This document shows positions 45,736 to 56,725 of a stretch of DNA of 64,000 nt, in pieces. The notes beneath the pieces were generated by a model. It had not been told where the DNA came from. It saw nothing but the letters and a program-made list of their open reading frames with translations, and ran no database searches. Position numbers and translations under genes: made by a program. The DNA is from Albimonas marina. Its GTDB lineage: Bacteria > Pseudomonadota > Alphaproteobacteria > Rhodobacterales > Rhodobacteraceae. Positions within the stretch are counted from its first letter, which is position 1; each line of letters starts with the position of its first letter. Where the stretch lies: positions 248,001 to 312,000 of the forward strand of contig NZ_JARHUC010000006.1 of the NCBI RefSeq assembly GCF_029223255.1, in the 5' to 3' direction.

Positions 45736-46722
45736 ATGACCGCCGAGATCGCCCGGGTTGAAACGGAGACCGATGCCGCGACTTGTCCGCCGGACCGCCG
45801 ACGCGACCGCGACGCGGTGCGCCGCTTCAACCGTTTCGCCACCGCCTATGCGGGCGCGTTGAACGAGCGGCTGAACGGCTCCGAGTTCTCGCTGGCCGAG
45901 GCGCGGGTTATCTGGGAGCTGCGCCATGCCGAGGCGCCGCCCACCGCCGCCGCCCTCGCCCGCTCGCTGGACCTCGACCCCGCCTATCTCTCGCGCCTGC
46001 TCGCCCGCCTGACCCGGCGCGGCCTGGTCGAGACCGCGCCCGGCGAGGACCGGCGCACCCGCTCCCTCGCCCTCTCGCCGTCGGGGCTCGCCGCCGCGGC
46101 GGAGCTGGAGGCGGGCTCCGACCGGCTGGCCGACGCGACGCTCGACCGGCTCTCGCCCGAGGCGCGCGCCCGCCTGCGCCGGGCGATGGCGGAGGCGGAG
46201 GCGCTGCTCTCCGCCGCCCCCGCGCCCGCGCCCGGGCCGGTGATCCTGCGCGACCTGCGCCCCGGCGACATGGGCTGGATCGTGCACCGCCACGGCGCCC
46301 TCTACGCCGCCGAATACGGCTGGGACGCGCGCTTCGAGGCCGCCGTCGCCCGCATCGCCGCCGACTGCATCGAGGCCGCCGACCCGCGCAGCCACCGCGC
46401 CTGGATCGCGGAGCGGGACGGAGAGATCCTGGGCTCCGTCTTCCTGGTCCCCGGCGGTCCCGGCGCGGGCAAGCTGCGGATGCTCTACCTCGAGCCCGCG
46501 GCGCGCGGCCTCGGCCTCGGCCGCACGCTGGTTCGCGAGGTGATCCGGGCGGCGCGGGAGAGGGGGCTCTCCCGCCTCGACCTGTGGACCCATTCGTGCC
46601 TGTCGGCCGCGCGGGGCATCTACGCCTCCGAGGGGTTCCGGCTGGTCGCCTCCGAGCCCGGCGCCGGCTTCGGCGCGGGCCCCACGGTGGAGGAGACCTG
46701 GAGCCTGGACCTCACCGCCTGA
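45736..46722 (+). CDS. MarR-type regulator fused to GNAT acetyltransferase
   Basis: The 328-residue fusion has an N-terminal MarR winged helix (about 20-155), including AEARVIWELRHAEAPPTAAA and LDLDPAYLSRLLARLTRRGL, then VETAPGEDRRTRSLALS. A GNAT domain follows (about 165-325), with ILRDLRPGDMGWIVHRHGAL and the acetyl-CoA loop LEPAARGLGLGRTLVREVIR. Such MarR-GNAT proteins are widespread and usually self-regulated, but their substrates are mostly unknown. A slightly AT-richer promoter region around 45675-45725 precedes it. It is followed 74 bp later by the YciI gene. Confidence 0.92.
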   Translation: MTAEIARVETETDAATCPPDRRRDRDAVRRFNRFATAYAGALNERLNGSEFSLAEARVIWELRHAEAPPTAAALARSLDLDPAYLSRLLARLTRRGLVETAPGEDRRTRSLALSPSGLAAAAELEAGSDRLADATLDRLSPEARARLRRAMAEAEALLSAAPAPAPGPVILRDLRPGDMGWIVHRHGALYAAEYGWDARFEAAVARIAADCIEAADPRSHRAWIAERDGEILGSVFLVPGGPGAGKLRMLYLEPAARGLGLGRTLVREVIRAARERGLSRLDLWTHSCLSAARGIYASEGFRLVASEPGAGFGAGPTVEETWSLDLTA

Positions 46723-46796
46723 GGCGCCCCCGCCTCTGGCGGGCGGGGACGAAAGATGGCATTCCGCAGGGCGACCCGATCATCCGGAGGACGCCC

Positions 46797-47072
46797 ATGC
46801 CCCATATCGTGATCTGCCGCGACAAGCCCGGCGCGCTGGACCTGCGGCTCGCCACCCGCGAGGCGCACCTGGCCTACATCGCCGACACCGGCGCCGCCGC
46901 CTTCGGCGGGCCGATGCTGGGCGAGGACGGCAAGCCCTGCGGCTCGGTCCTGATGCTGAGCACCGACGACCGCGCCGAGGCCGAGGCCTGGGCCGCCGGC
47001 GATCCCTACGCCAAGGCGGGCCTGTTCGAGTCGGTCGAGATCAAGGGCTTCGTCCACGTGGTGGGCAAGTGA
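46797..47072 (+). CDS. YciI family protein
   Basis: The 91-residue protein shows the YciI ferredoxin-like fold. MPHIVICRDKPGALDLRLAT opens it, with REAHLAYIADTG containing the conserved His of the family's putative active site. GPMLGEDGKPCGSVLMLSTD and DPYAKAGLFESVEIKGFVHV follow, with Asp-Pro-Tyr. The family is enzyme-like (dehydrochlorinase or dimeric barrel relatives), but the physiological role is unknown. A CGGAGGA site precedes the ATG. It overlaps the EVE gene by one base (TGATG), so the two are translated together. Confidence 0.92.
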   Translation: MPHIVICRDKPGALDLRLATREAHLAYIADTGAAAFGGPMLGEDGKPCGSVLMLSTDDRAEAEAWAAGDPYAKAGLFESVEIKGFVHVVGK

Positions 47073-47500
47073 TGCGCTACTGGCTGTTCAAGTCCGAGCC
47101 AAACACCTGGGGCTGGGAGGACCAGGTGGCGAAGGGCGACGAGGGCGAGCCCTGGGACGGGGTGCGCAACTACCAGGCCCGCAACAACATGCGCGAGATG
47201 TCGGTGGGGGACCTCGGGTTCTTCTACCACTCGGTGAACGAGAAGCGGGTGATGGGCGTGGTCGAGGTCATCGCCCCCGCCGCCCCCGATCCCAAGACCG
47301 ACGATCCGCGCTGGGAATGCGTGACCATCAAGGCGGTGGCCCCGTTCCCGCGGCCGGTGACGCTGGCCGAGTGCAAGGACGAGCCGCGCCTCGCCGAGAT
47401 GTTCCTGGTCAAGAACACCCGCCTCTCGGTCCAGCCGGTGACGGCGGAGGAGTGGAAAGTGGTCTGCGAGATGGGCGGCTACGACGGCCCCGGCGCCTGA
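47072..47500 (+). CDS. EVE domain-containing protein
   Basis: The 142-residue protein starts at the ATG at 47072, overlapping the YciI stop codon; a GTG one codon earlier is possible. It has the EVE/PUA-like fold pattern: YWLFKSEPNTWGWEDQVAKG, DGVRNYQARNNMREMSVGDL, then GFFYHSV and the closing WKVVCEMGGYDG. EVE domains bind modified bases in DNA or RNA, for example 5-methylcytosine derivatives, and single-domain bacterial forms resemble thymocyte nuclear protein 1. The target here is unknown. It is followed by a strong bidirectional terminator. Confidence 0.93.
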   Translation: MRYWLFKSEPNTWGWEDQVAKGDEGEPWDGVRNYQARNNMREMSVGDLGFFYHSVNEKRVMGVVEVIAPAAPDPKTDDPRWECVTIKAVAPFPRPVTLAECKDEPRLAEMFLVKNTRLSVQPVTAEEWKVVCEMGGYDGPGA

Positions 47501-47524
47501 AGGAGCCTTCCCCCGGTGAAACGA

Positions 47525-47556
47525 AAACGCCCGGACCGACGGTCCGGGCGTTTCTT
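47525..47556. terminator. Bidirectional terminator between the EVE gene and parC
   Basis: AAACGCCCGGACC (47525-47537), loop GAC, GGTCCGGGCGTTT (47541-47553), then CTTGTT. The A and T runs on both sides of a GC-rich stem allow termination from both converging genes. Confidence 0.85.
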
Positions 47557-47577
47557 GTTCCAGGCCTCGCTCGGGGC

Positions 47578-49968
47578 TCAGCTGAACTTCTTGTCCTGCG
47601 GGAAGCCCCGCGGCGCCATGCGGCCGGTCCCGGCGCGCGGGCCGGTCCATTCCTGCAGCTCGGGGTCGAGCACCGTGCGGGTGCGTCCGCCGCCCATGGT
47701 CCACTGAAGGCCCTCGGCGCGGGCGAAGGTGCGCGCGTCCGAGAGGCCGCCGTCCTTGTACTTCTGCAGCCGAACGCCCTTGCCGCGGGCCATCTCCGGC
47801 AGCTCCTCGAGCGGGAAAACCAGCAGCTTGCGGTTGTCGCCCACGACCGCGACCGTGTCGCCTGCGACCGGCGCGCAGACGACCGCCTTGTGCGGGGCCT
47901 TGGCGTTCAACGCCTGCTTGCCGGCGCGGGTCTGGGCCACCGCCTCGTCCTCGACCAGCACGAAGCCGTCGCCGGCGCTCGAGGCCAGCAGCCGCTTCGC
48001 GCCGGGCTTGTGCGGGAAGAGGGCGATCATCTCGTCCTCGTTGGGCAGGTCCACCATCAGGCGCACCGGCTCGCCGGTGCCGCGCCCGCCGGGCAGCTTG
48101 TCGGCCGCCAGCGTGAAGAAGCGGCCCGAGGAGGAGAACAGCAGGATCTTGTCCGTCGTCTCCGCGTGGAAGACGAAGCGCGGCCCGTCGCCGTCCTTGT
48201 ATTTCACCTCGGCGTCCAGCGCCTGGTGGCCCTTCATCGCCCGGATCCAGCCCATCGCGGAGCAGATCACGGTGATCGGCTCGCGCTCGATCATCGCCTC
48301 GGCGGCCAGCACGTCCACCCGCGGGGCGTCGGCGAAGGCGGTGCGGCGGGCGCCGAGGGGATAGGGCTCGTAGCTCGCCTTCAGGGCGTCCAGCGCCTCG
48401 GGCGTGAAGGCGCCCTTGAAGGCGCGCGGCGCGCCGTATTCGTCGCGGACCTTGCGCAGCTGGTCCGAGATCTGCGCCCACTGCGCGTCCTCGGAGCCCA
48501 GCAGCTCCAGCAGGCCGGCGCGCTCCGCGTCCAGCGCGTCGCGCTCGTCGCGGATCTCCATCTCCTCGAGCCGGCGCAGGGAGCGCAGGCGCATGTTGAG
48601 GATGGCTTCGGCCTGGACTTCCGTCAGGTAGACGCCGGCGGCGGAGCCCTCGGGGTTCCAGGTCCAGTCGGCTTCGCGGATGAAGCCCCACTTGGACCAG
48701 TCCTCGGCCATCAGGGCCTGCTTGGGCTCGTCCTCGTTGCGGATGATCTCGATGACGCGGTCGAGGTTGAGGAAGGCCACGATGTAGCCGCCCAGCACCT
48801 CCAGCCGCCGCTCGATCCGCGCCAACCGGTGGTTGGAGCGGCGGATCAGGACCTCGCGCCGGTGGTCGAGGAAGGCGCGCAGCACCTCGCGCAGGTCGCA
48901 GACCTTGGGGACCTTGCCGTCGATCAGCACATTCATGTTCAGAGGGAACCGGGTCTCCAGGTCCGTCTGCTTGAACAGCGTCTCCATCAGCACCGCGGGG
49001 TCCACGTTGCGCGAGCGGGGCTCGAGCACCACGCGCACGTCCTCGGCGCTCTCGTCGCGCACGTCGGCGAGGATCGGGATCTTGCGGGCGTTGATCAGGT
49101 CGGCCAGCCGCTCGATCAGGCGGGATTTCTGGACCTGGTAGGGGATCTCGTCGACGACGATCCGCCAGGTCCCGCGGCCCAGGTCCTCGACATGCCAGCG
49201 CGCGCGCAGGCGGAAGCCGCCGCGCCCGGTCCTGTAGGCGTCGAGGATCGAGGCCCGGTCCTCCACCACCACGCCGCCCGTGGGGAAGTCCGGCCCGGGC
49301 ATCTTCTCGAGCAGGGTCTCGATCTCGGCGTTGGGGTGCTTGATCAGGTGCAGCGCGGCCGAGGCCACCTCGCCCGCGTTGTGCGGCGGGATCGAGGTCG
49401 CCATGCCCACCGCGATGCCCGAGGCGCCGTTGGCGAGCAGGTTGGGGAAGGCGCCGGGCAGGACGACCGGCTCCTCCTCCTCGCCGTCGTAGGTCTGGCG
49501 GAGGTCGACGGCGTCCTCGTCCAGCCCCTCCATCATCAGCACGGCGACCGAGGTGAGGCGGGATTCCGTGTAGCGCATCGCCGCCGCGCTATCGCCGTCG
49601 ACGTTCCCGAAGTTCCCCTGGCCGTCGACCATCGGGTAGCGGACCGCGAAGGTCTGGGCGAGGCGCACCAGCGCGTCGTAGACCGCGGTGTCGCCGTGGG
49701 GGTGGTACTTGCCGATCACGTCGCCGACGACGCGGGCGGATTTCTTGTAGCCCTGGTTGGGGTCCATCCGCAGCAGGCGCATCGCCCACAGGATGCGGCG
49801 GTGGACGGGCTTCATCCCGTCGCGCGCATCCGGCAGCGCCCGGTGCATGATGGTCGAGAGCGCGTACTGAAGGTAGCGCTCGCCCAGGGCGCGGCGCAGC
49901 GGCTCGGCGCTGATCGCGCCGCCCCCGTCTCCGCCCCCGATGTCGTCTATGTCGATGTCGTCGGCCAT
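47578..49968 (-). CDS. parC: DNA topoisomerase IV subunit A
   Basis: The 796-residue protein has the GyrA/ParC layout. The 5Y-CAP DNA-cleavage domain includes [14 protein letters not shown] and [17 protein letters not shown], then [16 protein letters not shown] and the catalytic Tyr133 in [11 protein letters not shown] coiled-coil gate follows, and the C-terminal beta-propeller starts around residue 500 with few repeats, which fits ParC rather than GyrA. The quinolone-determining residues are Thr94 and Asp98 (E. coli Ser80 and Glu84). With ParE it decatenates daughter chromosomes. It is monocistronic, and its end converges on the EVE gene terminator. Confidence 0.95.
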   Translation of the reverse strand: MADDIDIDDIGGGDGGGAISAEPLRRALGERYLQYALSTIMHRALPDARDGMKPVHRRILWAMRLLRMDPNQGYKKSARVVGDVIGKYHPHGDTAVYDALVRLAQTFAVRYPMVDGQGNFGNVDGDSAAAMRYTESRLTSVAVLMMEGLDEDAVDLRQTYDGEEEEPVVLPGAFPNLLANGASGIAVGMATSIPPHNAGEVASAALHLIKHPNAEIETLLEKMPGPDFPTGGVVVEDRASILDAYRTGRGGFRLRARWHVEDLGRGTWRIVVDEIPYQVQKSRLIERLADLINARKIPILADVRDESAEDVRVVLEPRSRNVDPAVLMETLFKQTDLETRFPLNMNVLIDGKVPKVCDLREVLRAFLDHRREVLIRRSNHRLARIERRLEVLGGYIVAFLNLDRVIEIIRNEDEPKQALMAEDWSKWGFIREADWTWNPEGSAAGVYLTEVQAEAILNMRLRSLRRLEEMEIRDERDALDAERAGLLELLGSEDAQWAQISDQLRKVRDEYGAPRAFKGAFTPEALDALKASYEPYPLGARRTAFADAPRVDVLAAEAMIEREPITVICSAMGWIRAMKGHQALDAEVKYKDGDGPRFVFHAETTDKILLFSSSGRFFTLAADKLPGGRGTGEPVRLMVDLPNEDEMIALFPHKPGAKRLLASSAGDGFVLVEDEAVAQTRAGKQALNAKAPHKAVVCAPVAGDTVAVVGDNRKLLVFPLEELPEMARGKGVRLQKYKDGGLSDARTFARAEGLQWTMGGGRTRTVLDPELQEWTGPRAGTGRMAPRGFPQDKKFS

Positions 49969-50096
49969 ATATGTTGTGTAGCTTGCCGGCGGCCGAAACG
50001 TCCAGCGGACATTCCGGCCCAGCCGCGGGAAGGGCGTGTCGGCCGCGGCCTAGGCCCTTGGCGGGGCCGAGGCAACCCGTCTCCCCGCGTCGGGCC

Positions 50097-50720
50097 TCAG
50101 ACCTGCATCGCGGGCAGGGCGCCGATGGTCTGCAGTGCGTTCAGCACCGCGTCCACCGCCACCGCGGCCAGGATCATCCCCATCACCCGGCTGATGACCG
50201 AGGCGCCGGCGTCCCCGATCAGCCGGTGGATGGGGTTGACCGCCAGCATGATCGCCAGCGTCGCCGCCAGCACCACCGCCATCAGCCCCGCGGTCATCGC
50301 CTGCTGGGTGACCGAGAAGCGGTCGTTGTCGGTCAGGATCACCACCGCCAGCATCGCGCCCGGCGAGGCGATCGAGGGGATCGCCACCGGGAACACCGCC
50401 GTCTGGGTGATCGAGGCGCTGTCGTCGAGATCGCTCTGCGGCTTGCCGGGCCCGAAGATCATGCTCAGCGCGAACAGGAACAGCACGATCCCCCCCGCCA
50501 GCTGGAACGAGGGCAGGGGGATGCCCAGCCCCTCGAGCACCAGCTGGCCGGCGAGGATGAAGCCCGTCAGCACCACGAAGGCCACCAGCACCGCGTGCAC
50601 CGCGATCCGCCGGCGCGCCGCGGCCGAGACGCCGAAGGTCACCGCCAGGAACACCGGCAGCGTGCCGATGGGGTCGATCACCACCCAAAGGGTGATGAAA
50701 TCTCTCAGGAGCGAGTCCAT
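50097..50720 (-). CDS. MarC family integral membrane protein
   Basis: From the ATG at 50720 there are 207 residues and six predicted helices. FITLWVVIDPIGTLPVFLAV near the start and IPSIASPGAMLAVVILT mid-protein are the MarC/UPF0056 signature. Upstream in-frame starts exist (ATG 50729, TTG 50747); the chosen one best matches the family. The function of MarC proteins is unknown, and an early link to multiple antibiotic resistance was not upheld. It is 16 bp downstream of a GNAT gene and probably co-transcribed. Confidence 0.9.
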   Translation of the reverse strand: MDSLLRDFITLWVVIDPIGTLPVFLAVTFGVSAAARRRIAVHAVLVAFVVLTGFILAGQLVLEGLGIPLPSFQLAGGIVLFLFALSMIFGPGKPQSDLDDSASITQTAVFPVAIPSIASPGAMLAVVILTDNDRFSVTQQAMTAGLMAVVLAATLAIMLAVNPIHRLIGDAGASVISRVMGMILAAVAVDAVLNALQTIGALPAMQV

Positions 50721-50736
50721 AGGGGCCATCCACGCT

Positions 50737-51339
50737 TCACTGCCCAAGGGCGTCTCCCCCGCCGAGGGGCCGCGTCATCAAAATCCAGTCCCGCCCCCAG
50801 GGCGTCCAGCCCAGGCCCGCGACCTGGGGCGCGCGCCCGGCCTCGACGAAGCCGAGCCGCAGGTAGAGGCGCTGGGCGTCCCGGTTCGCGTCGTTCACGA
50901 TCAGCGAGACGCCTGAGAGGCCGCGCGCCGCCGCCTCGGCCTCCGCCGCCGCGATCAGGCGCCGGCCGTGGCCGCGCTCGCGCTCTCCGGGCAGGGCGGC
51001 GAGGGTCTTGATGTAGATCGTGCCGGGCGCCCGGGTCTCGAGCGCCACCAGCTCCCGGATCAGGCGGGGCAGGTCCTCGGAGGGCGGCGTGGTCGAGGCC
51101 GGGCGCATGACCATCGCGGCCAGCGCGCCGTCGCCCTCGTCCAGCACCAGGACGCCGCCGGTCTCCTCGGCCTCGGCCCAGGCGCGGGCGGCGCCGACGG
51201 CCCAGGGGTCGCCCTCCGCCCCCGCCAGCGCGCGCCAGATCCGCCAGGGGATCCCGCATCCGGCCTCGTTGCCCAGGACCGCGAGGGTCGGGGCGTCGAA
51301 CGGGCGGGCGGGGCGGAGCGGCGGGGCGGGGGGGATCAT
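50737..51339 (-). CDS. GNAT family N-acetyltransferase
   Basis: From the ATG at 51339 the protein has 200 residues. The acetyl-CoA-binding segment is LPGERERGHGRRLIAAAEAE (about 120-139), followed by GVSLIVNDANRDAQRLYLRL, the classic AxxxYxKxGF-type tail (LYLRLGFVEAGR). The N-terminal PARPFDAPTLAVLGNEAG is a usual GNAT first strand and helix. The substrate is unknown. The frame is open upstream, but that stretch is Pro/Arg-rich and not family-like. It is transcribed with marC. Confidence 0.88.
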   Translation of the reverse strand: MIPPAPPLRPARPFDAPTLAVLGNEAGCGIPWRIWRALAGAEGDPWAVGAARAWAEAEETGGVLVLDEGDGALAAMVMRPASTTPPSEDLPRLIRELVALETRAPGTIYIKTLAALPGERERGHGRRLIAAAEAEAAARGLSGVSLIVNDANRDAQRLYLRLGFVEAGRAPQVAGLGWTPWGRDWILMTRPLGGGDALGQ

Positions 51340-51505
51340 CCGGGGGCGCGTCCTCGGGTCGGGCAGGGCGGGGGGCGGGGGGCGGGGGGAGAGGGCGGGT
51401 CGGGCGGCGGCTTGCAACGCGAAGCGCCGGCCCCGGGGGGTCGGCGCTTGCAGTCTCTAAGCATATGGGGTCGAGGGACGCTTTCCGCGCCCCCCGCGGC
51501 CCGGA

Positions 51506-52507
<1,002 letters not shown>

Positions 52508-52778
52508 GTTCCGATCTCCTCCTGGCGCTGTCTCGGGCGGCGCGTCTGGGGCCGCCCTGCGTGTTCCGCGGCCTGTATATAGGGGCCGATCCCGGGACGG
52601 AACCGCCGCCGCGCGGCCTTGACGCCGCGCCCCGGCGCGATTTCGCCGCCCGGCTCGCGATCCGCGCCCCGCGATTAACCCGGCGGTAGCTTCCAGGGAG
52701 GAAAAGTCCGCGCGCCGGGCGTGCGGTCCGGCCGCGCCCCGCGCCCCTCGTCCCGGGCGCCGTCCATGGGAGATCAGA

Positions 52779-53390
52779 ATGAGCCCTGCCGCCCCCGTCC
52801 CCCGGTCCCTCCGCCGCCTCGCCTCGGGCGCGGCCCTCGCCGCCGCGGCGCTGCTGGTCTCGGCCGGCGCCGCCTTCGCCGGCGCCTCGGAGTTCGACGC
52901 GAAGCTGCGCGCGCTGGCCGCCGGCCGCCTCGCCGCCTACGCCGCCGAACCCGCGATCGTCGAGGCGGTGACCGCCCAGAACGCCGCCGGCAAGCCCGAC
53001 CAGGCCCGCATCGACCAGCTCGACGCCGAGTGGCGCGCCCAGGTCGGCGCCCCGGCCCGGCCGCTGGTCGACGAGGTGATGGGCCGCGCCGCCTCCGCCC
53101 GCCTCGTCGCGATCCGCGACGAAAGCCAGGGCCTGATCGCCGAGGTGATTCTGATGGACCAGGTCGGCCTGAACGTCGCGGTCAGCGAGCCGACCTCCGA
53201 CTACTGGCAGGGCGACGAGGCGAAGTGGTCCGAGACCTATCTCGTCGGCCCCGCCGCCGTGCACGTCTCCGACGTCGAGCTGGACGAGAGCACGCAGACC
53301 TACCAGGCCCAGGTCTCGCTGCCGGTGATCTCCGGCGGCGCGCCCGTGGGCGCGATCACCTTCGGCGTCAACGTCGAGTACCTCGACTGA
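52779..53390 (+). CDS. Secreted Cache-like sensor-domain protein
   Basis: The 203-residue protein has a signal peptide ([20 protein letters not shown], cleavage near AAFAG). The helical N-terminal half of the mature part contains [20 protein letters not shown], which resembles the first helix of extracellular Cache sensors. The C-terminal half has [20 protein letters not shown], then WSETY, the Cache ligand-pocket pattern, and ends [14 protein letters not shown]. There is no membrane anchor or output domain after it. It lies 64 bp upstream of a chemoreceptor gene, so it may be a periplasmic binding partner for it. The family is not securely recognised. Confidence 0.7.
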   Translation: MSPAAPVPRSLRRLASGAALAAAALLVSAGAAFAGASEFDAKLRALAAGRLAAYAAEPAIVEAVTAQNAAGKPDQARIDQLDAEWRAQVGAPARPLVDEVMGRAASARLVAIRDESQGLIAEVILMDQVGLNVAVSEPTSDYWQGDEAKWSETYLVGPAAVHVSDVELDESTQTYQAQVSLPVISGGAPVGAITFGVNVEYLD

Positions 53391-53405
53391 GCCCCACGCC
53401 CCTTC

Positions 53406-53430
53406 CGCCGGCGGCATCGGGCCGCCGGCG
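53406..53430 (+). other. Hairpin between the Cache-like gene and the chemoreceptor gene
   Basis: CGCCGGCGGC (53406-53415), loop ATCGG, GCCGCCGGCG (53421-53430). A perfect 10-bp stem 15 bp after the first stop and 24 bp before the MCP start. It has no T tract, so it may set the relative expression of the two genes rather than stop transcription. Confidence 0.5.
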
Positions 53431-53454
53431 TGCACGACCAGCGGAGTTGCACGC

Positions 53455-55647
53455 ATGAGCTCGGCCGCCCCCGTCCCCGCTTCCGCCGCCGACGCCTCGC
53501 CCTCGGGCCGGCCGCCGGCCCGGATCGGCCGCCGCATCGCGCTGGCCGCTGCGCTCTTCGCAGGTCTGCTGACCGCGGTGCTCTGCTGGCTCGCCGCGTG
53601 GGAGGCCTCGACGCTCGCGCAGCGGATCTACGGCTCAGGCGTCTCGCAGGTGACCGGGCTGACCGCCTCCGGGCTCGGGGGCGCGGTGCGCTTCGGCAAG
53701 GCCGACATCGTCGAGGCCGACCTCCAGCGCCTGGCCGATTCGAACGGCGAGAACCTGGTGGGCGCGGCGGTCTACGCGGCCGACGGCGCGGCGCTGGCCT
53801 CCGTCGGCCTGCCCCCCGCCTCGCCCGAGCTCGCCGCCGCCGTGCAGGCGGCGCTGGCCTCGGGCCGGTCCTGGGGCGACGCCTCGGGCATGCTGCTGGT
53901 CCGCCCGGTGGGCTTCGGGGCCGACCAGGACGTCGTCGGCGCGATCGCCGTGCAATGGAGCGACGGGGTCATCGTCGCCGACATCGTCGCCTCCGCCTGG
54001 CGCAACGCCGCCATCGGCATCGGGCTCAGCCTCGCCTTCTCGGCGCTGGCGCTCTACGCGCTGCACGTGGGGCTCTCCAGGCCGCTCTCGGCGATGGAGC
54101 ATGCGCTGTCCCGCCTGCTCGCCGGCCAGTCCGAGGAGGTGCCCGGCCGGACCCGGCGCGACGAGATCGGCTCCCTCGCCCGCGCGATGACCGCGATCCA
54201 TGCGCAGGGCCAGGAATCCGCCCGCCTGAAGCGCGCCGTCGACAGCGCCCAGGTCCTGCTGATGGTCGCGGACGACAAGGACCGGATCGCCTACGTCAGC
54301 CCCGGCCTGAAGACCGTGCTCCGGCGCGTGACCGACGACGTGCGCCGCCGCGTTCCGGGCTTCGACGTCGAGTCGCTCGAGGGCATGGATTTCAACGTCT
54401 TCCATGCCAACCGCGGCCACCAGGCCGGCATGCTGCGCGACCTCTCCAAGACCATCTCGACCGAGATCCGCCTGTCCGAGCGGCGCCTCAGCCTGCGGGT
54501 GAACGCGATCCAAGATCCCGCCGGCAAGCGCCTGGGCACCGTCGTCGAATGGCTCGACCGGACCGAGGACCTGGCGCTGCTGGGCGAGATCGACGCCGCC
54601 GCCGCGGCCGCCGCCCGCGGCGAGTTCGGCCGCCGCGTGACGCTGGGCACCGGCGCGGACGAGAACCTCGACCGCGTGGGCGCCCAGGTGAACCGCATCT
54701 GCGAGACGGTGGACGGCTTCCTGGCCGACGTCGACCGACCGCTCGCCGCCATGGTCGACGGCGACCTCTCCCGCCGGGCGGGGGATCATCACGAAGGCCG
54801 CTTCGGCGCCCTCGCGGTCAGCCTCAACCGCACCATCGACCGGCTGGCGGGGCTGGTCGGCGACATCAAGCATGCCGAGACCGCCATCCGCCGCTCCATC
54901 GAACAGGTCTCCGGCGGCTCCCGCGATCTCTCGAGCCGCACCGAGGCCCAGGCCTCGGCCATCGAGGAGACCTCCGCCACGGTCGAGGAGATCTCGGCCA
55001 CCATCGCCACCAACGCCGACGGCGCCCGCGACGCCGCCGCCATGGCCCGCGAAGCGCGCGAGCGCGCCCAGCGGGGCCAGGAGGTGGTGGGCGACGCCGT
55101 CTCCTCGATGTCGGAGATCGAGGCGAGCTCCGGGCGGATCGGCGACATCACCGCGGTGATCGACGGCATCGCCTTCCAGACCAACCTCCTGGCCCTGAAC
55201 GCCGCGGTCGAGGCCGCCCGCGCGGGCGAGGCCGGCAAGGGCTTCGCCGTGGTCGCCTCCGAGGTCCGCACCCTGGCCCAGCGCAGCTCCGAGGCCGCGC
55301 GCGACATCAAGGAGCTGATCGCCGCCTCCGGCGCCAAGGTGGCCGACGGCGTGCGCCTGGTGAACGCGACCGGCGAGGCGCTGGGCGGTCTGCTCGACTC
55401 GATCTCCAGCATCGCCGGCTCCGTCGAGGACATCGCCCAGGCTAGCAAGGAGCAGGCGACCGGCATGCAGGAGATCACCTCGGCCGTCACCCACATGGAC
55501 GACGCCACCCAGCGCAACGCCGCCCTCGCCGAGGAAAGCGCCCGCGCCGCGTCCGCGCTGCGCGCCGAATCCGACGCGCTGGCCGAACTGATCGGCTTCT
55601 TCCGCAACGCCGACGCCCCCGGCGCCTCGGCCCATCGCGCGGCCTGA
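53455..55647 (+). CDS. Methyl-accepting chemotaxis protein with PAS-like domain
   Basis: The 730-residue receptor has membrane helices at about 25-48 and 182-202, with a periplasmic domain of about 130 residues between. HAMP follows (about 203-250, [16 protein letters not shown]). A PAS-like cytoplasmic region starts at about 260 ([20 protein letters not shown]). A second HAMP-like stretch precedes the signalling coiled coil, whose tip is [20 protein letters not shown], then [20 protein letters not shown]. It passes ligand signals to CheW and CheA. There is no C-terminal CheR-tethering pentapeptide. Together with the upstream Cache-like protein it may form a two-part sensor. Its terminator is at 55680. 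Confidence 0.93.
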   Translation: MSSAAPVPASAADASPSGRPPARIGRRIALAAALFAGLLTAVLCWLAAWEASTLAQRIYGSGVSQVTGLTASGLGGAVRFGKADIVEADLQRLADSNGENLVGAAVYAADGAALASVGLPPASPELAAAVQAALASGRSWGDASGMLLVRPVGFGADQDVVGAIAVQWSDGVIVADIVASAWRNAAIGIGLSLAFSALALYALHVGLSRPLSAMEHALSRLLAGQSEEVPGRTRRDEIGSLARAMTAIHAQGQESARLKRAVDSAQVLLMVADDKDRIAYVSPGLKTVLRRVTDDVRRRVPGFDVESLEGMDFNVFHANRGHQAGMLRDLSKTISTEIRLSERRLSLRVNAIQDPAGKRLGTVVEWLDRTEDLALLGEIDAAAAAAARGEFGRRVTLGTGADENLDRVGAQVNRICETVDGFLADVDRPLAAMVDGDLSRRAGDHHEGRFGALAVSLNRTIDRLAGLVGDIKHAETAIRRSIEQVSGGSRDLSSRTEAQASAIEETSATVEEISATIATNADGARDAAAMAREARERAQRGQEVVGDAVSSMSEIEASSGRIGDITAVIDGIAFQTNLLALNAAVEAARAGEAGKGFAVVASEVRTLAQRSSEAARDIKELIAASGAKVADGVRLVNATGEALGGLLDSISSIAGSVEDIAQASKEQATGMQEITSAVTHMDDATQRNAALAEESARAASALRAESDALAELIGFFRNADAPGASAHRAA

Positions 55648-55679
55648 CGCGATCGGCGCCGGCCGTCCCCGGAAACGCG

Positions 55680-55710
55680 GACGCCCTCCGACCAAGCGGA
55701 GGGCGTCTCG
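55680..55710 (+). terminator. Terminator of the chemoreceptor gene
   Basis: GACGCCCTCCG (55680-55690), loop ACCAAG, CGGAGGGCGTC (55697-55707), then TCG. A perfect 11-bp stem 33 bp after the stop. Confidence 0.7.
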
Positions 55711-55777
55711 CCTCAGGTCCGAAGATCGCCTCGACGCGCCGTCGCCGGCAGGAAAAGCGGATCGACGCCGCTCCGAC

Positions 55778-55878
55778 GGCCGCCCTCCGGGCGGCCATGG
55801 CCGGGCGAAGCCCGGCCTGCGCCACGCCGGCCGAAGGCCCGGCCCGCCGTCGGCGAGCGGCCATCGGCGTTCGCCGAC
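55778..55878. repeat. Cluster of adjacent GC-rich hairpins
   Basis: In 100 bp there are GGCCGCC/GGCGGCC (55778-55796) and a 9-bp stem with GAA loop GGCCGGGC-GAA-GCCCGGCC (55799-55817). GGCC-GAA-GGCC with a bulge lies around 55826-55842, and GTCGGCGA/TCGCCGAC spans 55849-55878. They lie between the chemoreceptor terminator and the convergent creatininase-family gene. Confidence 0.65.
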
Positions 55879-55905
55879 CACACCGTCATCGCCGATCCTC
55901 GCGCG

Positions 55906-56721
55906 TCACGCGCCCGGAGGCGGATCCGCGAAGGCCGCGAAACTGTCGAGGTCGACCGCTTCCACCTCGCGCAGCAGTTCGATGAACCCCTGCGCCTGGT
56001 GCGCCGCGATCGCCGCGCCCTTCCCGGCGGTCGCCGCCGAGGCGTCGCCCACCGTCCCGTCCGGGTTCAGGTCCTTGGCGATCCAGCCGTAGGCCACCGA
56101 TCCCGTGGGCCGCAGCCAGCGGAAGTTCCCCATGCCCTCGGCGCTCGACGCAAAGTCCTTGGCCCGCTCCATCCGCACCAGCTCCGGCCGGAAATGCAGC
56201 ATCAGCGAGGTCTCCGCGTCCCCGCCATGGATGCCGTAGGTCTTCTCGCGCTCGCTCAGCATCCCCTCGGGATGGCCGAAGGCGCCCCACTGGCAGCGCA
56301 CCGCCAGCATCCCCGCCCGCACCCGCAGCTCCCGCGCCGCGATCGAGATAAGGTCCAGGTTGCCGCCGTGAGAGTTCACGATGACCAGCTTGCGCACGCC
56401 CGCGCGGGCCACGGACAGGCCGATCTCCACCCAGGCGCGCAAGGCCGTCTCGGCGGTCAGCGTCAGGGTGCCGGGGGCGTGGAGGTGCTCGTTCGACTTG
56501 CCCACCGCCTGCACGGGCAGGATGCGGATGTCGAGGTCCTCGGGGACCCGCGCGCAGACCTCGCGCAGCATCCCGAGGTTGATCTCGGTGTCCACGCCTA
56601 CGGGCAGGTGGGGCCCGTGCTGCTCGATGGCCGCGGTGGGCAGGATGGCGATGGTCTTGGCCGGGTCGATGTCGACGTATTCGGTCGTCGAGTAGTCCAG
56701 CCAGTGCAGGCGGCGCGTCAT
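55906..56721 (-). CDS. Creatininase-family amidohydrolase
   Basis: From the ATG at 56721 there are 271 residues. Metal-site residues of creatininase are in place: Glu and His in AAIEQHGPHLPVGVDTEINL (with the following Asp), His in VIVNSHGGNLDLI, and Glu in IHGGDAETSLMLHF. Family members hydrolyse creatinine, formamidopyrimidines (ArfB in riboflavin/F420 synthesis) or related amides with two metal ions. It is the last gene of the seven-gene operon, 4 bp after the oxygenase gene. The context points to opening or trimming of a nitrogen heterocycle. The actual substrate is not known. Confidence 0.92.
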   Translation of the reverse strand: MTRRLHWLDYSTTEYVDIDPAKTIAILPTAAIEQHGPHLPVGVDTEINLGMLREVCARVPEDLDIRILPVQAVGKSNEHLHAPGTLTLTAETALRAWVEIGLSVARAGVRKLVIVNSHGGNLDLISIAARELRVRAGMLAVRCQWGAFGHPEGMLSEREKTYGIHGGDAETSLMLHFRPELVRMERAKDFASSAEGMGNFRWLRPTGSVAYGWIAKDLNPDGTVGDASAATAGKGAAIAAHQAQGFIELLREVEAVDLDSFAAFADPPPGA

Positions 56722-56725
56722 CCGC

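Noticed and set aside
40099-46593. A 2164-codon minus-strand open frame spanning putA and beyond
   Set aside because: It is the out-of-frame shadow of putA and antisense to the Lrp, amine oxidase and MarR-GNAT genes. Its translation is Arg/Gly/Pro-rich with no domain, as expected when stop codons are rare in very GC-rich DNA.
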